This document shows positions 47,201-58,300 of a stretch of DNA of 64,000 nt, piece after piece. This DNA comes from Eudorina sp. 2006-703-Eu-15. Taxonomy: Eukaryota > Chlorophyta > Chlorophyceae > Chlamydomonadales > Volvocaceae. The stretch's first letter is position 1, and each line of letters begins with the position of its first letter. A program made the translations under genes and the position numbers. The stretch spans positions 992,001-1,056,000 of the forward strand of contig BDSI01000001.1 in NCBI GenBank assembly GCA_003117195.1, in the 5' to 3' direction. The notes under the pieces are model-generated. The model saw only the letters and a list, made by a program, of their open reading frames with translations, was not told where the DNA came from and did not search any database.

Positions 47201-49512
47201 TCGTGTGCCCCAGGCGGCAAGACCCAGTGAGCGGGCAGACGGCTGCACCAGGGCCGAAGCCCTAGGGTGCTTTGTCTCGTGGCCTCAGCCGCTGACGGTC
47301 GGCGACTGGACGTGGATGGTCCGGCGATGTCCTCCAGGGCATTCATTGCAGCCAGCCAGCCAGCCAGCCAGCGCCAGTCGGCGAAGGGGTGTTTCGATCT
47401 CGATATGCATACCCCTCAACGTCGGAGAGGCCCACGCCGCACCAGTTGGGGGGTTGTTGTCGAGTGCGCGTTGTGTCGTAATGTATAGCACTGCTGGAGT
47501 TGGGAGAGCCCTAACATCGCGCCGTGCCGCGCCGGCACCGCCCGTCCCGCCCCGCTGCCCCCGCCTCCCGGCACCTCAGGTGCGGTGCTGACGGGGGCGC
47601 CCTCTCGGGTCATCTGCATGCGCAACATGGTGGGCCCCGGACAGGTGGACGAGGAGCTGGAGGAGGAGGTGGGTCGGGGGCGGTGGGGCCGCACCCCGTG
47701 GTGGGTTGGGGCAGGTTGGGGATTGCATGGGGGCTGGGATGGCGGCGATGGGGTCATGGCAGGCGGACAGGCGTCGCAGGTCCGGTCTTCCTTGGGATGA
47801 TGAATAGCGCAACGCTAGGGAAAGGGCATCAGCCTGTGGCAAGCCAGAACAACCTTGATATGAATGGCGGGCTCTGGCACCCTGATAGTTCAGTCGTGGC
47901 ATTTCAGCCTGAGATGGCGACTGTCGGAACGGAAGGTCGGAAGCCGGCCGGCTGGGTGCGTGCCAAGGTCATGGACCGCGCCGTGCTGAAGCTGTTGCTG
48001 ATGTTGCCGCCGCCGCCGCCGCGTACGACAGGTCGGCCAGGAGCTGACCAAGTACGGCAAGGTTTTGGACGTGCTCATCTTCGAGGTGACGACGCCCGGG
48101 TACCCAGAGGTGAGGCGGTCGCGCGCACACAGTGGACCAGCGGCCGCGCCTGGGTTACAAGGAGGCAAGCGGGGTAGCAGCCAGCGCGACGACAACTACT
48201 TGTCCATATGAATTATATTCCCTGCACGGTACCTGTAACAGGTACAGGGAATGCAGCTAGAAGTGAGGAAGCTGCGTCACCACTGGTGGCGCCTTGACAG
48301 CTACCCTCGTACCCTGGCCGGGGACGGGGTGTGAAGGCGTGCAGCTGCCATCAGGTGTCTGCCGCGCGTGTTATGCTCAGGAGGAAGCGAGACCGCTTCC
48401 GCCCATGGCTTACAAGATCAACCGCCGATACCGTATGCCCTGCTGCGATGCGCCACCGCCGCCGCGGTGACACTTCGCGACTCCCAAGTGCCATGTGCCA
48501 TGCTGATGACGCTCCTGATGATCGTCCTGGTGATCATCCTGATGTGCAGGAGGAGTCCGTGCGCATCTTCGTGCAGTTCGAGCGACAGGAGAGCGCCACC
48601 AAGGCGGCTGTAGACTTGCAGGTAGGGAGGGCTTCGAGGCCGACGGGTGCCAACGGGGCCGGATGCCGGGAGGCGGCGAGCTGGGTGGTGTGGGGCCGCT
48701 GGGAGGGAGTGTGGGGAGAGCCCGTTGCCCTGACCGTTTCGTGGTTCATTCAACGCTGCAATCACGAGTTGCCCTGACCGTTTCGTGGTTCATTCAACGC
48801 TGCAATCACGAGTTGCCCTGACCGTTTCGTGGTTCATTCAACGCTGCAATCACGAGTTGCCCTGACCGTTTCGTGGTTCATTCAACGCTGCAATCACGAG
48901 TTGCCCTGACCGTTTCGTGGTTCATTCAACGCTGCAATCACGAGTTGCCCTGACCGTTTCGTGGTTCATTCAACGCTGCAATCACGAGTTGCCCTGACCG
49001 TTTCGTGGTTCATTCAACGCTGCAATCACGAGTTGCCCTGACCGTTTCGTGGTTCATTCAACGCTGCAATCACGAGTTGCCCTGACCGTTTCGTGGTTCA
49101 TTCAACGCTGCAATCACGAGTTGCCCTGACCGTTTCGTGGTTCATTCAACGCTGCAATCACGAGTTGCCCTGACCGTTTCGTGTCAGGCCAGACCGTGGG
49201 CGAGTCATCCCGCAAGCCGCAACATGCACCTCTGACCATTGTCGTACAATATCTTCGCAGATCGCACAGGCAGTCGGGAAAACAAGGAAAGCCATACCCA
49301 GAAACAAACCCGGGCAACCCCCCAAATGCCGAAGACGTAGTCGGGATGTGTGGTCTCCGGTGCTGAGATTCTGTCGGGCGCCCTCATGTTCCTCATACCC
49401 TCCGTCCCTCCAGGGACGCTTCTTCGGGGGCCGCGCCGTCCGTGTTTCGTTCTTCCCCGAGGAGCGTTTCACCACCACGGACTTGGCGCCCAAGCAGGGA
49501 GAGTTTGATTAA
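44223..49512 (+). CDS. SPF45: Splicing factor SPF45/RBM17 (plant DRT111) homolog
   Basis: Nuclear pre-mRNA splicing factor that binds U2AF-ligand motifs and affects 3' splice-site choice. Ten exons: 44223-44397, 44623-45005, 45300-45404, 45910-46138, 46664-46758, 47010-47127, 47580-47668, 48032-48109, 48550-48621, 49414-49512; 1443 nt, 480 residues, all in phase. The start MSLYGDLPQA, LKKPAVPAFKPPPSVLR and EDEYDPMRPNDYEE match the plant DRT111 pattern. Residues 186-221 are a charged Ala/Glu/Arg helix. A Gly-rich segment precedes the G-patch at about 303-350 (GMSLAQKLLEKMGWREGEGL, then GKNRQGISNPL). The UHM-type RRM at about 373-470 includes SRVICMRNMVGPGQVDEELE, VRIFVQFERQESA and the RxF loop as GRFFGGR. 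The second exon's acceptor (44621-44622) was chosen for phase; the exact N-terminal variable stretch is less certain. Length is close to the plant protein (about 390) plus Ala/Gly expansions. Confidence 0.92.
46171..46191 (-). repeat. Short copy of the GCAACCCGCCCG retroposon 3' end
   Basis: GAATTGCAACCCGCCCGCCC lies in SPF45 intron 4 between two TG-rich stretches. It matches the terminal part of the retroposon at 20527-20961 and the copy at 60918. I read it as a severely 5'-truncated insertion into a TG tract. Confidence 0.55.
48216..48255. repeat. Near-perfect inverted repeat in SPF45 intron 8
   Basis: TTCCCTG then GTACCTGT on the left pairs with ACAGGTACAGGGAA on the right, with a 5-nt bulge on the left arm. 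The transcript could form a stem of about 14 bp. TGTAA sits at the centre. Confidence 0.6.
48725..49183. repeat. 44-bp minisatellite, about 10.4 copies, in the last SPF45 intron
   Basis: Unit begins TTGCCCTGACCGTTTCGTGG and ends CGCTGCAATCACGAG. Copies are essentially identical, which points to recent expansion or gene conversion. It lies wholly between exons 48550-48621 and 49414-49512 and adds about 460 bp to that intron. There are no unique spacers, so it is not a CRISPR array. Confidence 0.95.
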
Positions 49513-50081
49513 GCAGGGATAGGTTGCAGCCTGTCCTGGGCAGCAGGTCCTGGGAGCTGTGGTTGCTTCGTTGTGTGGGCGGTTCTGGGTAGGTTGAAGA
49601 ACGACGTGGATCGTGGACGGCATGGCGGAGTAGCTCAGAGCTCAGGCAGGACACCGCGGGCACCTGAAAAGAGGGGCGCATGTTCGCGTATCACCCAGAC
49701 CGTGCATGGCTTTGGTGGAACGATCATGGTATTGGTGTTGAGGCGTTCTGATAGAGCGGTGTCGCAACAAGCGCAGGGTACGCGTGTGCAGGCATCGCAC
49801 GGAGCTGTGCGGTCCATGGGTCTTGATGGTCCCAATTTGCGTGTAAAGCTTAGCATTGCCGGTGACATTTTACATATTGATCAACTTCATCCTCTCATCA
49901 TCATAGGTATACCGACGACGGTTGCGTCCCGGCAACTGTGCCTTACCTTTAAGATGGTAATGAGCAAGGTATCACAGTGGAACAGAAGTTTGATGAATAT
50001 ATACTTAATCATAATCCATTATTCTAATTTCTTGGAGTCTCTGCGAGACGTCTGCGCAGTGGGCAAAGTTCACGAGTAGCC
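49513..50081. other. 3' UTR of SPF45 and upstream region of next gene
   Basis: About 570 nt. The first part should be the SPF45 3' UTR. An open frame covers 49573-50079, but it shows no domain and overlaps expected UTR sequence, so I do not call it a gene. Confidence 0.5.
49842..49846 (+). terminator. Candidate poly(A) signal TGTAA for SPF45
   Basis: TGTAA, the common poly(A) signal of chlamydomonadalean algae, occurs 330 nt after the SPF45 stop, a normal 3' UTR length for these organisms. Confidence 0.55.
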
Positions 50082-52043
50082 ATGGCCTACTCGGCCATGG
50101 TTGGCATAGGATTATGGCCCATGTCCACATTCCCTAACGTTAGAACTAGGAAATATCTTTCGCCGCCACAGTGTGAGCAAGCCCACGGCATAGCGACAAT
50201 TTCACAGCCGGGACGCTTCGCGAACCAAGATCAACGCTGTCATGTAACGAAACTGTCTTATCGTCAGCCATCGACGCCTTTCGGGTCCCACAGGCTCGCG
50301 CCGCGTCGTGACCTCCGGTCCGTCACCGCGAGGTCGACGCAGACCCGGCATTTCAACACAACATTCGATCCCTCAAAGTCAAATGTCCCAGCGGAGTATA
50401 ATTTCGTGCAACCACTTATAGCACAAAACCCACCGTCTTCGTCAGAGGCGGAGGCGAAGGCGCTGGACGATGTTGTCGTCGTGGACGTCGGGCCGTATCA
50501 GGAGTTTGACCCCGCCATAAACAAGACGAATGACAGCTACTGGCGCGGCCCAGCACCGGAGGGCAGCTTCATGATCGGGAACAAATACGCGCAGCGCACG
50601 CGCCTGACGCCGCTGCGGGTGCCGGAGCTAGGCGCCAGTGGGCCCCGCAACCCACTGGCTCGGATCCTGTCACCCTTCCCCAAGGAGGAGTACTACGTAG
50701 GTTGCGGCTGCTGTTGAAGCTGTAGTTGTGGGGCGCCGCTTTGGTTGGGACGCTGAGGCGAATGGTACTTGTGGTATTGCCTTTCATTGTGGGAACAAGA
50801 GATCCCATACACGCATGTTCTGATCTGGGTCACCTACGGCCATCCACAGAACACAGCCCTGGTACCGTAGTCGTGTTCTGGAGCCCGATAAATTACAGAT
50901 GTTGGCCTTCGCCACCGCTCTCCTGCACGCGCACGCTGGCCATCCTCTTCCCTCCTCTTCCCCCCTTCAATCCCCCAGGGCGGACTCGTCAATACATTCA
51001 CTGTTTGTGAAAGCATACATGTAGTATTCTTGACCGAACTCCACCCGGTTCCGGTGGGTCTTCCCCCTAACTACGCACACTCACCCGGCGCCCCACGCCA
51101 ACACCATCCATCACACCCCACGATCCCCTGCCTCCGCCGCCGCCCGCGCCGCCGCCGCTCTCTTGAGTCTATCTCTCCATCTCTCCTTTTCCTTTCTCAA
51201 TTCCTCCAGGCTGTGGAGATGGACCACGACTACGGCCGCGAGTGGCCGCACCTCGTCTGGGAGAACGGCGGCCCCGTGCTGCGGCCCGGCTTCCTGCAGC
51301 CGTTCATGGACCCGGACTTCGCTCCTTACTGGCTGCACCGGGGCATCGCAAGGTTCGAGATCTCGGCCACCGACCGCGTCATGCAGGTACGGCCCGAGCC
51401 CTGCCATTACAATTCCACTGCCGGGCTTCTGCCGCGGTAGCTACCGCTGTAAGGGAAAAGGGGCTGCGATCGCGCGGAGGAAGCCAAGCCCGCCAGCGCC
51501 CGTGGTTCTCCGTGTCTTAGGCGTCCTTGCTGACAAAATGCAGTCAGATCGCCGTTTTCTCGTCCTCAGAGGCCTGCTGCACTGGCACCGCTCGACTGCT
51601 GAACTGCCACTGCTCCATATACCCCACTCGGCCCCGCTGCTGGCATGACTGCCCCCATGTGCCGTTTGCCCCCGGTCCCCGTGGCCATCACTGGTATGCC
51701 TCCTCCATCCCCACAGACCGTTGTGGGCGCCCTGTACCTGGCGGTCCTCGCGGCGGTCTCCTCGGTGCTCTACGCCGTCAAGCCCGCCCTGCTCGCCGCG
51801 GTCGCCGTCAGCTGGACCCGCAACACCCTGTCCCTCGCCAAGTGGGCGGTGCTGCTGGGCCTGGCCGCGGTCGACCGGCTCTACCTGTACTGGGTATTCC
51901 TGGCCGCCAAGCTGATTGACGGGGTGCTGGCGAGGCACGTGCCCCCCGTGCGGCAGTTCTGCTGGGCCAACTTTGCGCTCTGGTGCGTATACCTGGCGGT
52001 GACGCCCGCGGACTGGACGCTGCTGCCGGGGCTGATGGGGTGA
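50082..52043 (+). CDS. Orphan multi-pass membrane protein with organelle-type N-terminus
   Basis: Three exons: 50082-50696, 51210-51386, 51717-52043 (615+177+327 nt), 372 residues, phase 0 at both junctions. The N-terminal 100 residues are rich in Arg, Ser, Thr and Gln and poor in acids (RRDLRSVTARSTQTRHF), as in plastid or mitochondrial transit peptides. The middle (about 150-264) is soluble and well composed: VVVVDVGPYQEFDPAINK, NDSYWRGPAPEGSF, then in exon 2 DYGREWPHLVWENGG and FMDPDFAPYW. Exon 3 holds three to four hydrophobic segments: VVGALYLAVLAAVSSVLYAV, ALLAAVAVSW, WAVLLGLAAVDRLYLYWVFL, FALWCVYLAVTPADW. I do not recognize the family. Strong third-position GC, clean splice sites and continuous frame argue for a real gene, probably an organellar membrane protein specific to green algae (inference). 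Confidence 0.8.
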
Positions 52044-53381
52044 GGCGGCTGCCGGGCCGGGTTCGCCTCAGCGCCTCAGCGGCTGCTGAGGTGCGGATAC
52101 AGATGGAGAGTACGGGGCTGCTGGGCTCGCGATTTTGCTGTTTTGATCCACATCAGGGGGCTGCTGGGGTGACCGGGATTGCGAATTGCGAAGGACTACG
52201 GAGTAAAGGCTGGGGCAGACGCGGTTCAGCGAGCCTGCCAAGCGTTTGCGCGTTGGACTTGTTGGGTGATTTGGGTCAGGGCAGGGGTCTCTTGATCGGC
52301 CGTCCTTCTGCTTGGCCGGGTCGCGGGTCGAAACGAAGTGCGGACAGGCCGCTGGTGTGGGAGGCAGACGGACCACCTCATGCGTTTTTTCAGCCGATGA
52401 GGCCGGAGACGGGTTATGTGGGGAGGCTGGGCCTGGGAAGGCTGGGCCTGGGAAGGCTGGGCCTGGGAAGGCTGGGCCTGGGAAGGCTGGGCCTGGGAAG
52501 GCTGGGCCTGGGAAGGCTCCTTTTGACAAGGCTGTGTGGTACGGTGTCAGGCAGTGTACACGTCAGGTCTCTCGGCATGTATGCGCGAATGGCTCTTCGT
52601 GGCGTACTCGTTTGGATTTTTGTTGTGATGAGGGTGATGGAGGATGTGTGGCAGCGACCGTGGCGGTGTCAGTAGGGAACTGTTTCGAGAGCGGATGAGT
52701 TGCGGATGGGTTTCTCAGGTTTCCTGTTGACGACATGGTGCAAAAGTTGCGGTCATTACCCTGAACTGCCTGACGGAATCAACCCAACCCTGTTGAACGC
52801 TCATTAGCACTATGCTTCCGCAATCTCGTCGCTGACATATGCTGGGCACTGGCGTCCCATGGGGCGGGACGGCAAGCTCCCAAGCCCTACAGAACCGCAG
52901 CGATCAGCAGTGAAGTTGTTCCAGCTTGATGATGCATGACACATTATTATGGTTTGTATGTGAAGGATTAGCGTGCCACAGGCAGCCATAGCCGTCGCTC
53001 GCGGCCCTTCTGTTTGGAAGCTCCCGTTGCCCGATGTGGTCTATTGCAAACGGGATCATTTGTTGCAAATGTTTTCCTACTTTGGCAAATTTACTTTCGC
53101 TAATTGAGTGGAAAAGGATTTCGCCGACAGCGACACATTACTGCTAACAGGTAATCTATAAGTGTAAAATATGAGAAGGAGAAAATGTATAACTATAGTG
53201 GATGATCAGATGTTATGAGGTCGTTTTGGAGCACGGCAGTCTTGCCGCACACTCCGGCACCCCCAAGCTCATGCATTAGTGAGCGTAAACTACGCTAGAT
53301 TGCTGAGTGTTGTTGAACTGCGGGCCCCACAACACTTCCACCTCGGGGCGTTGCGACTTCACCTTTTTGATTGCCGACACG
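52044..53381. other. Intergenic interval before ATP synthase delta
   Basis: About 1.3 kb. It carries the 15-bp minisatellite at 52426-52515. A TGTAA at 53163-53167 is 1.1 kb behind the upstream gene. Sequence from about 52950 to 53220 is AT-richer than its surroundings, which may mark the promoter region of the ATP synthase gene. No other gene seen. Confidence 0.45.
52426..52515. repeat. 15-bp minisatellite, six copies
   Basis: Six perfect copies of GCTGGGCCTGGGAAG about 380 nt downstream of the orphan membrane protein stop, probably within its 3' UTR or just past it. Confidence 0.95.
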
Positions 53382-53990
53382 ATGCTCCGCAACGCTGCTA
53401 GGCGGCTCCTGGCCGTGGGCCAGCGCAGCATCAGCACGTCAGCTCGGTGCCTTGAGGAGGTTGCGATCCCAGCGGGGCCAAAGGAGTTCGCGGAGGCCTG
53501 GGCCAAGAAGGCGCCTTCTACGCTCGCGGTGCCTGAGTTGCCGAGCAACTTCACAAACGTCAGCACGGAATCGCAGACCCAGGGAGATCTGTTCCCTGTT
53601 AACTTCTACACTCCTTACAGCGTGCTTTCTGACGGTGCCAAGAAGGACACCGTGACCCTGCCTGGCATCGATGGCTACTTCGGCATTAAGGCCAACCACG
53701 TGCCCATCATTGCGCAGCTGCGCCCGGGCGTTGTGGAGCTGACCAGCGGTGCAGATTCTGAGAAGTACTTCATCAGCGGTGGCTTTGCCTTCGTGCACCC
53801 GAACGGTGTTGCCGATATCTGCGTGCTGGAGGCCGGCACGCTAGACCAGTTTGATTCGGCCCAAGTCAAGTCCGCACTGGCTGCGGCCACGTCCGCTCAG
53901 GGACAGGGCGATGAGTACGATCAGGCTGCGAACCGGACGGCCCTTGAGTTGTACGGCGCTCTTGACTCGGCCCTGGAGAACAAGGCGTAA
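53382..53990 (+). CDS. ATP16: Mitochondrial F1Fo ATP synthase delta subunit (bacterial epsilon homolog)
   Basis: Part of the central stalk of mitochondrial ATP synthase; with gamma it couples the c-ring to the F1 head. It is a single uninterrupted frame of 202 residues. Residues 1 to about 25 (MLRNAARRLLAVGQRSISTS) are a typical mitochondrial presequence: basic, Ser-rich, no acids. The mature part has the epsilon-type beta sandwich marks: VNFYTPYSVLSDGAKKDTV, LPGIDGYFGIKANHVPIIAQ, LRPGVVELTSG, YFISGGFAFVHPNGVADIC, then the helical C-terminus (LDQFDSAQVKSALAAATSAQ). Length and both domains are complete. Absence of introns is unlike every other complete gene in the window, and the codon use suggests high expression. 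The symbol follows fungal and algal usage. Confidence 0.96.
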   Translation: MLRNAARRLLAVGQRSISTSARCLEEVAIPAGPKEFAEAWAKKAPSTLAVPELPSNFTNVSTESQTQGDLFPVNFYTPYSVLSDGAKKDTVTLPGIDGYFGIKANHVPIIAQLRPGVVELTSGADSEKYFISGGFAFVHPNGVADICVLEAGTLDQFDSAQVKSALAAATSAQGQGDEYDQAANRTALELYGALDSALENKA

Positions 53991-55355
53991 GCAGCTGGTG
54001 CGATCGTCGGATGCCAAGTCGCAGAGTGCTCTCGTCATGCACAACTCGCGGCTGCGCTAATACGGCTTTTTAAAGGCGCTGAGCAGCAGAATGCGTGCGG
54101 GGCAGCGGTGGCCGCCTTGGCGAGGATTGCGGGAGCGAGTAAGCAGGTTCCGAGGGTGCTCGTGCGCCGAATCCACAGCTGATGGATGGGCCTTGAAACA
54201 TGCCTCTGCGCGTGCGGAGATAGCGAGCGACTTTTGGAGTTTATGAGTCGGCCTCTGGGTCTGGATTTGGGTCGGTCCGTTGCATAGGTACATGGGCACA
54301 GACGCGTGTTTGTAACGGGGGGTTGGCTTAGGTGTTTCACCGTGCTGCCATCAGGCAGGTGCAGGGCCGCGCCGGCGGCTGCGAGGGTCGCGCAGTTTCC
54401 ATTTTCAATGGCGCGGTGTGGGTCTTGTGCGGATGCAATCCTGTTGGCCTAGGAGTTTCGTTTTCCTGAGGCAAGGTGCGGCTGGCAAGATGGGTACAGG
54501 GGCGGGGTTGTCGTGATCCGCCAACCCTCGGTAACGACTAACCGCTAGCAGCGTATCTCGACCCAAATGCTGGCGGCGCGCCTCGCCGATGTGCGGGTGA
54601 CCCCGTGTTGCTAGATAAATTGCTTTTAGATGGTATGTAAGGATGTCCGTGAGGTACTGATCCCGAATTCTGGGCCGTGCTTCGCCACAAACACGCGTTA
54701 GGCCATCAGCGATGAGGGGCAGGTGGGATTCGTCCAGCGGTAACGCGCCCACGGTATTAGGAGATGCGAAAGCCTGCCGGGCGATGCACAGAGCTGATGG
54801 AGTGCAGGCGTGGACTGCAACCTGCGGTGGCAACGTCAAGCTGGAGGCAGCATTATGACGGAATGCCGCACGTGTGCACAAGCTTCAATACTGGAACAAA
54901 TCACGTGCGCTCATGAGGAGCTTTCTGCAATCAGGAGACCAAGCTTCACAGCTCCGGAAGGTCAGCGATGAACGGTTGGGGTGGATGATGCCATACTGCA
55001 CAGAGGATCGGCAGGTCAAAACCGCCCAAACATAAACCACGGGACTGAACAGAGGTGGGAATTGGGAGGGTCCGTACCGCCTCCTGCCAAGACAAATTCA
55101 TGTGCACGGAGTGGGGCTGCTAGGCCAGCTAAGTGGCGAAACCCCTCGGGTTTGTTGGCCTTGCCCTAATACAGCTCTTGATGGTGCTGTTCCGTCCCGC
55201 GACGGCCTCCCCGCTGTTACTACGGCAAAAAGTCTGTGCGACAGTTGGTCAACCGTTTCCCCAACAGTGTCGCACAGTCAAGCCGCTTCACGATTGCCGA
55301 ACATGTCGGTATAATCAAACAATGGAGACCGTAGAATTACACGAAAGTATGCTGT
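53991..55355. other. Intergenic interval between ATP synthase delta and HDAC
   Basis: Contains the ATP16 3' UTR and the HDAC upstream region. A minus-strand frame of 158 codons at 54405-54881 shows no domain and is not called. Nothing else recognized. Confidence 0.5.
54311..54315 (+). terminator. Candidate poly(A) signal TGTAA for ATP16
   Basis: TGTAA lies about 320 nt after the ATP synthase delta stop, a normal distance for a chlamydomonadalean 3' UTR. Confidence 0.6.
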
Positions 55356-58300
55356 ATGGGATGCACAATTAGCAACCATAACGGCGTTCAAGCGCCGGTC
55401 ACACTATCAAATCCGAGGGTTACCACTGAACCGCCGGAAAATTTAAATGCACAACAGAAGATGACTATGACACAGGAAGAAGTCCCGTCTGCACCGTCTG
55501 GCGCGGTCGCAATGGAGAAATTGGAGGTTGAACTGCAGCGGTTCAGCGTGGGCGCCGCAGAATCGCAGACAGCTGCTACTTTAGACGATGAACAGGAAGA
55601 CGAGAGCAGCTCTAGCTCCTCGGAGAGCTCGGCTGGCCTCCCTGCGGAGCTGCACCCTTGCGACGGCACCCGCGCCGGTCCCCTAGAGACGCAGGCGCCC
55701 ACGGCGCCTGCGCCCAACGATGCTGCTGTCGGGCTGCTCTATGATCAGTCTATGGAACAACACTTTGGACCTGGTGAGCGGTGATTCGTGCGGCAAACAG
55801 TGGCCCAACCAAAGGTCGTCACTCCCCATGTCCCAGTAGCTGCCGTACCACACCGTTGTGCAATCGCTCATGACCTTGCACGTTACGAGCAACTCCGCTG
55901 TCGACGATGCCCACCTTCTGCGGACATCCGCGGCCTGCACTCCCCACCTCCGCAGTTTGAATATGTCTACCAAGTTCCCAGATTCCCATTCTCCCCGGAC
56001 CCTTGCCCTGGCCGTCAGCGGAGTTCATCATTGCCTACCATTTTTCTACATCCCCCTTCCCACATTACCGCCGGGCTGGTTGTTTCTTGTCTGCCTCGCT
56101 TTGACCCCTTCCCCTTTGCCGGCCCTCAGATCACTTCGAGCGACCCGCCCGCATCATCCAGCTCCACGCCACGCTCCACGAGCAGGGCCTCATGGAGCGC
56201 TGCTGGCAGCTGGTGCCGCGGCGGGTGCGTGCGGGGGCGGGGCTGGCAGTGCTGGGGGGGGGGTAACTCCAAGGGGAGGGCGCCAGCGGGCTGCTGACCG
56301 AGGCAGGGGGAGCGAGCGTGCTTGCGCGCGCCTGCGGCCAGCCCCGGCGGCCAGGCCTTAGTGCTTACCGCTGGGCGGCACCGCTGGGCGGCACCCGGCA
56401 CGTGATGGCGGTGGCAGCGGCACACCGGATGGCGCTGCAGCGGAGGGTGGCGTGTCGCGGAGGCTGAGGTTGCTGCCGATAACATCCTGGGATTCTGGGT
56501 TGCTGTACCCTCCTCCGCCCGGTTGTCCGCGTGAGCCTTGACTTGGCTCCTGTTGAGACGAGCAGCATTCGGCTGACCGCGCTCGGCGTGTGCCCGTCGT
56601 TGGGTCGCAGTCCGGGATGTCGGTGTGTTTCCGCCCTCTTTCCCACCACATCCCACCTCGCACACACGCGCCTACACCGTTCATCCCTTTTGGGGTCCGC
56701 TGTAACGTTCATTCATTCATTCATTCATTCACACAGGCCCTGGACGAGGAGCTGCTTCTGTGTCACAGCGAGGAGCACATACGGAAGGTGGACGGGGAGA
56801 TGTCGAGTGCCCGAAACCCCGCGGGGGCTGGCAAGCCCCCAAACCATCCGCGGGGCTGGAAAACCGCAAATGCCGGGGATGTGTGGCTTCTGGCACGCCC
56901 TGCAGGGTTGATTAGTAAAAGCCCAGCACGTACCGTGCGGTGTACGCGTGCCGGTCGGCCAGGGGCTGTCCACCATACCCTTGGAGCATGTTCCACTCCC
57001 GACGTGTCCTTAGCCCCAGCATATTCGCAACAAGCACTAGCCTGTCCATGCGCAGCCCCCACACACGCAAACACACACACACACACACCCAGTACAGTCT
57101 CTTATCTTATCTAGACACACCCAGTACAGTTTGCCGCCTCGTTCGTCTTTTCGCTCCTCGTCTTCCCACTCGACAAAGCAAAGGCCATTGCACTCCGTGA
57201 CCTGAACCGGCGGGTCCCTCGCAGGTGGACTCCATGTTTTCGGAGCTGTACCCGGCGCGGCCTGAGGCCCTAGTGGACGCGGAGTACTGCTACGCGGACG
57301 GCCGCATGCAGGACGTGTACATATGCGCCGGGACGGCGCGGGCGGCGCGGGTCGCGGCGGGGTGCTGCGTGCAGGTGCGTCGGTCACGGCTGTAAGGGTT
57401 CGCCGCAGCGTGGAGGCAAACGTGGCTGGGGAAGCGGGAGGGGCGGGGAGGAAGGAGGCGGGTGTGGGTGGGGCAGGCCGGGGGCCGGGGGCGCGCTGTC
57501 CAACGGCAAGGTCCTCCGATGCTCCCTCTCGCTTGAGTTTGGCCCCATACACAGCTCCCGATGACGTTCCCGTGTGTGGGATGCAACCTGGCTGATGGGT
57601 TTACACCCACCTACGCCTCGTGCTAGCACCTGTCCGTCACACGTGAAGACGCGCGGTCTTAAATGTTGTCTGTCCAACGGACGCGTAAGCCGCAACGCGC
57701 CAACCTAGCCACCGCCTCCCCGATCGGACCCTTCGTCCAATCCTATTGCCCCGCCCCCGCCCCCTCGGGCCCCTCACAAGAATCAGGCCCCGAGGCCCAA
57801 CATATAGCGTTTCGCTTGTCCATTCACTCATATCGCCCACAGCACCTCATGCTTCCACCCCGCTGCTCGTCATTGCCTGGCCGATGAGGACCTATGAGGA
57901 CTGTGTTTGACCATTGGCAAACCTACAGGGCGGCAGCACCCCTTTTAAGCCAGGGCCCAGCCCCACCTCCCCTGTTTGCTCCCCTGGCAGCCCTCCCTTG
58001 ACCTCCCTTCCTCCACAGCCCTCGGCCTACCGCTTTCCCGTACGGCCGTCCCCAACCCGCGACCGCGCAGGCTGTCCAGTCGGTGCTGTCCGGCGCCGTG
58101 AGTCGGGCGATGGCGGTGGTGCGGCCCCCCGGGCACCACGCCGAGTGCGAGCGGGCCATGGGCTTCTGCTTCTTCAACAACGTGGCGGTGGCGGCGCGGG
58201 TGGCGCTGCAGCACCCGGGTGGGGCTGGGGCACCCGGTGGCGCTTTCGGCGAAGAGGGCGTGTGTGGCTGTGGGTTTGGGGTTTGGGGCACCCGGTAGGG

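Noticed and set aside
48725..49183. CRISPR-like array
   Set aside because: The 44-bp units are directly contiguous with no unique spacers, lie in a eukaryotic intron, and no cas-type gene is present. It is a minisatellite.
54405..54881. 158-codon open frame on the minus strand
   Set aside because: No domain or repeat is recognized, composition is that of chance GC-rich DNA, and it overlaps the expected 3' UTR region of ATP16.
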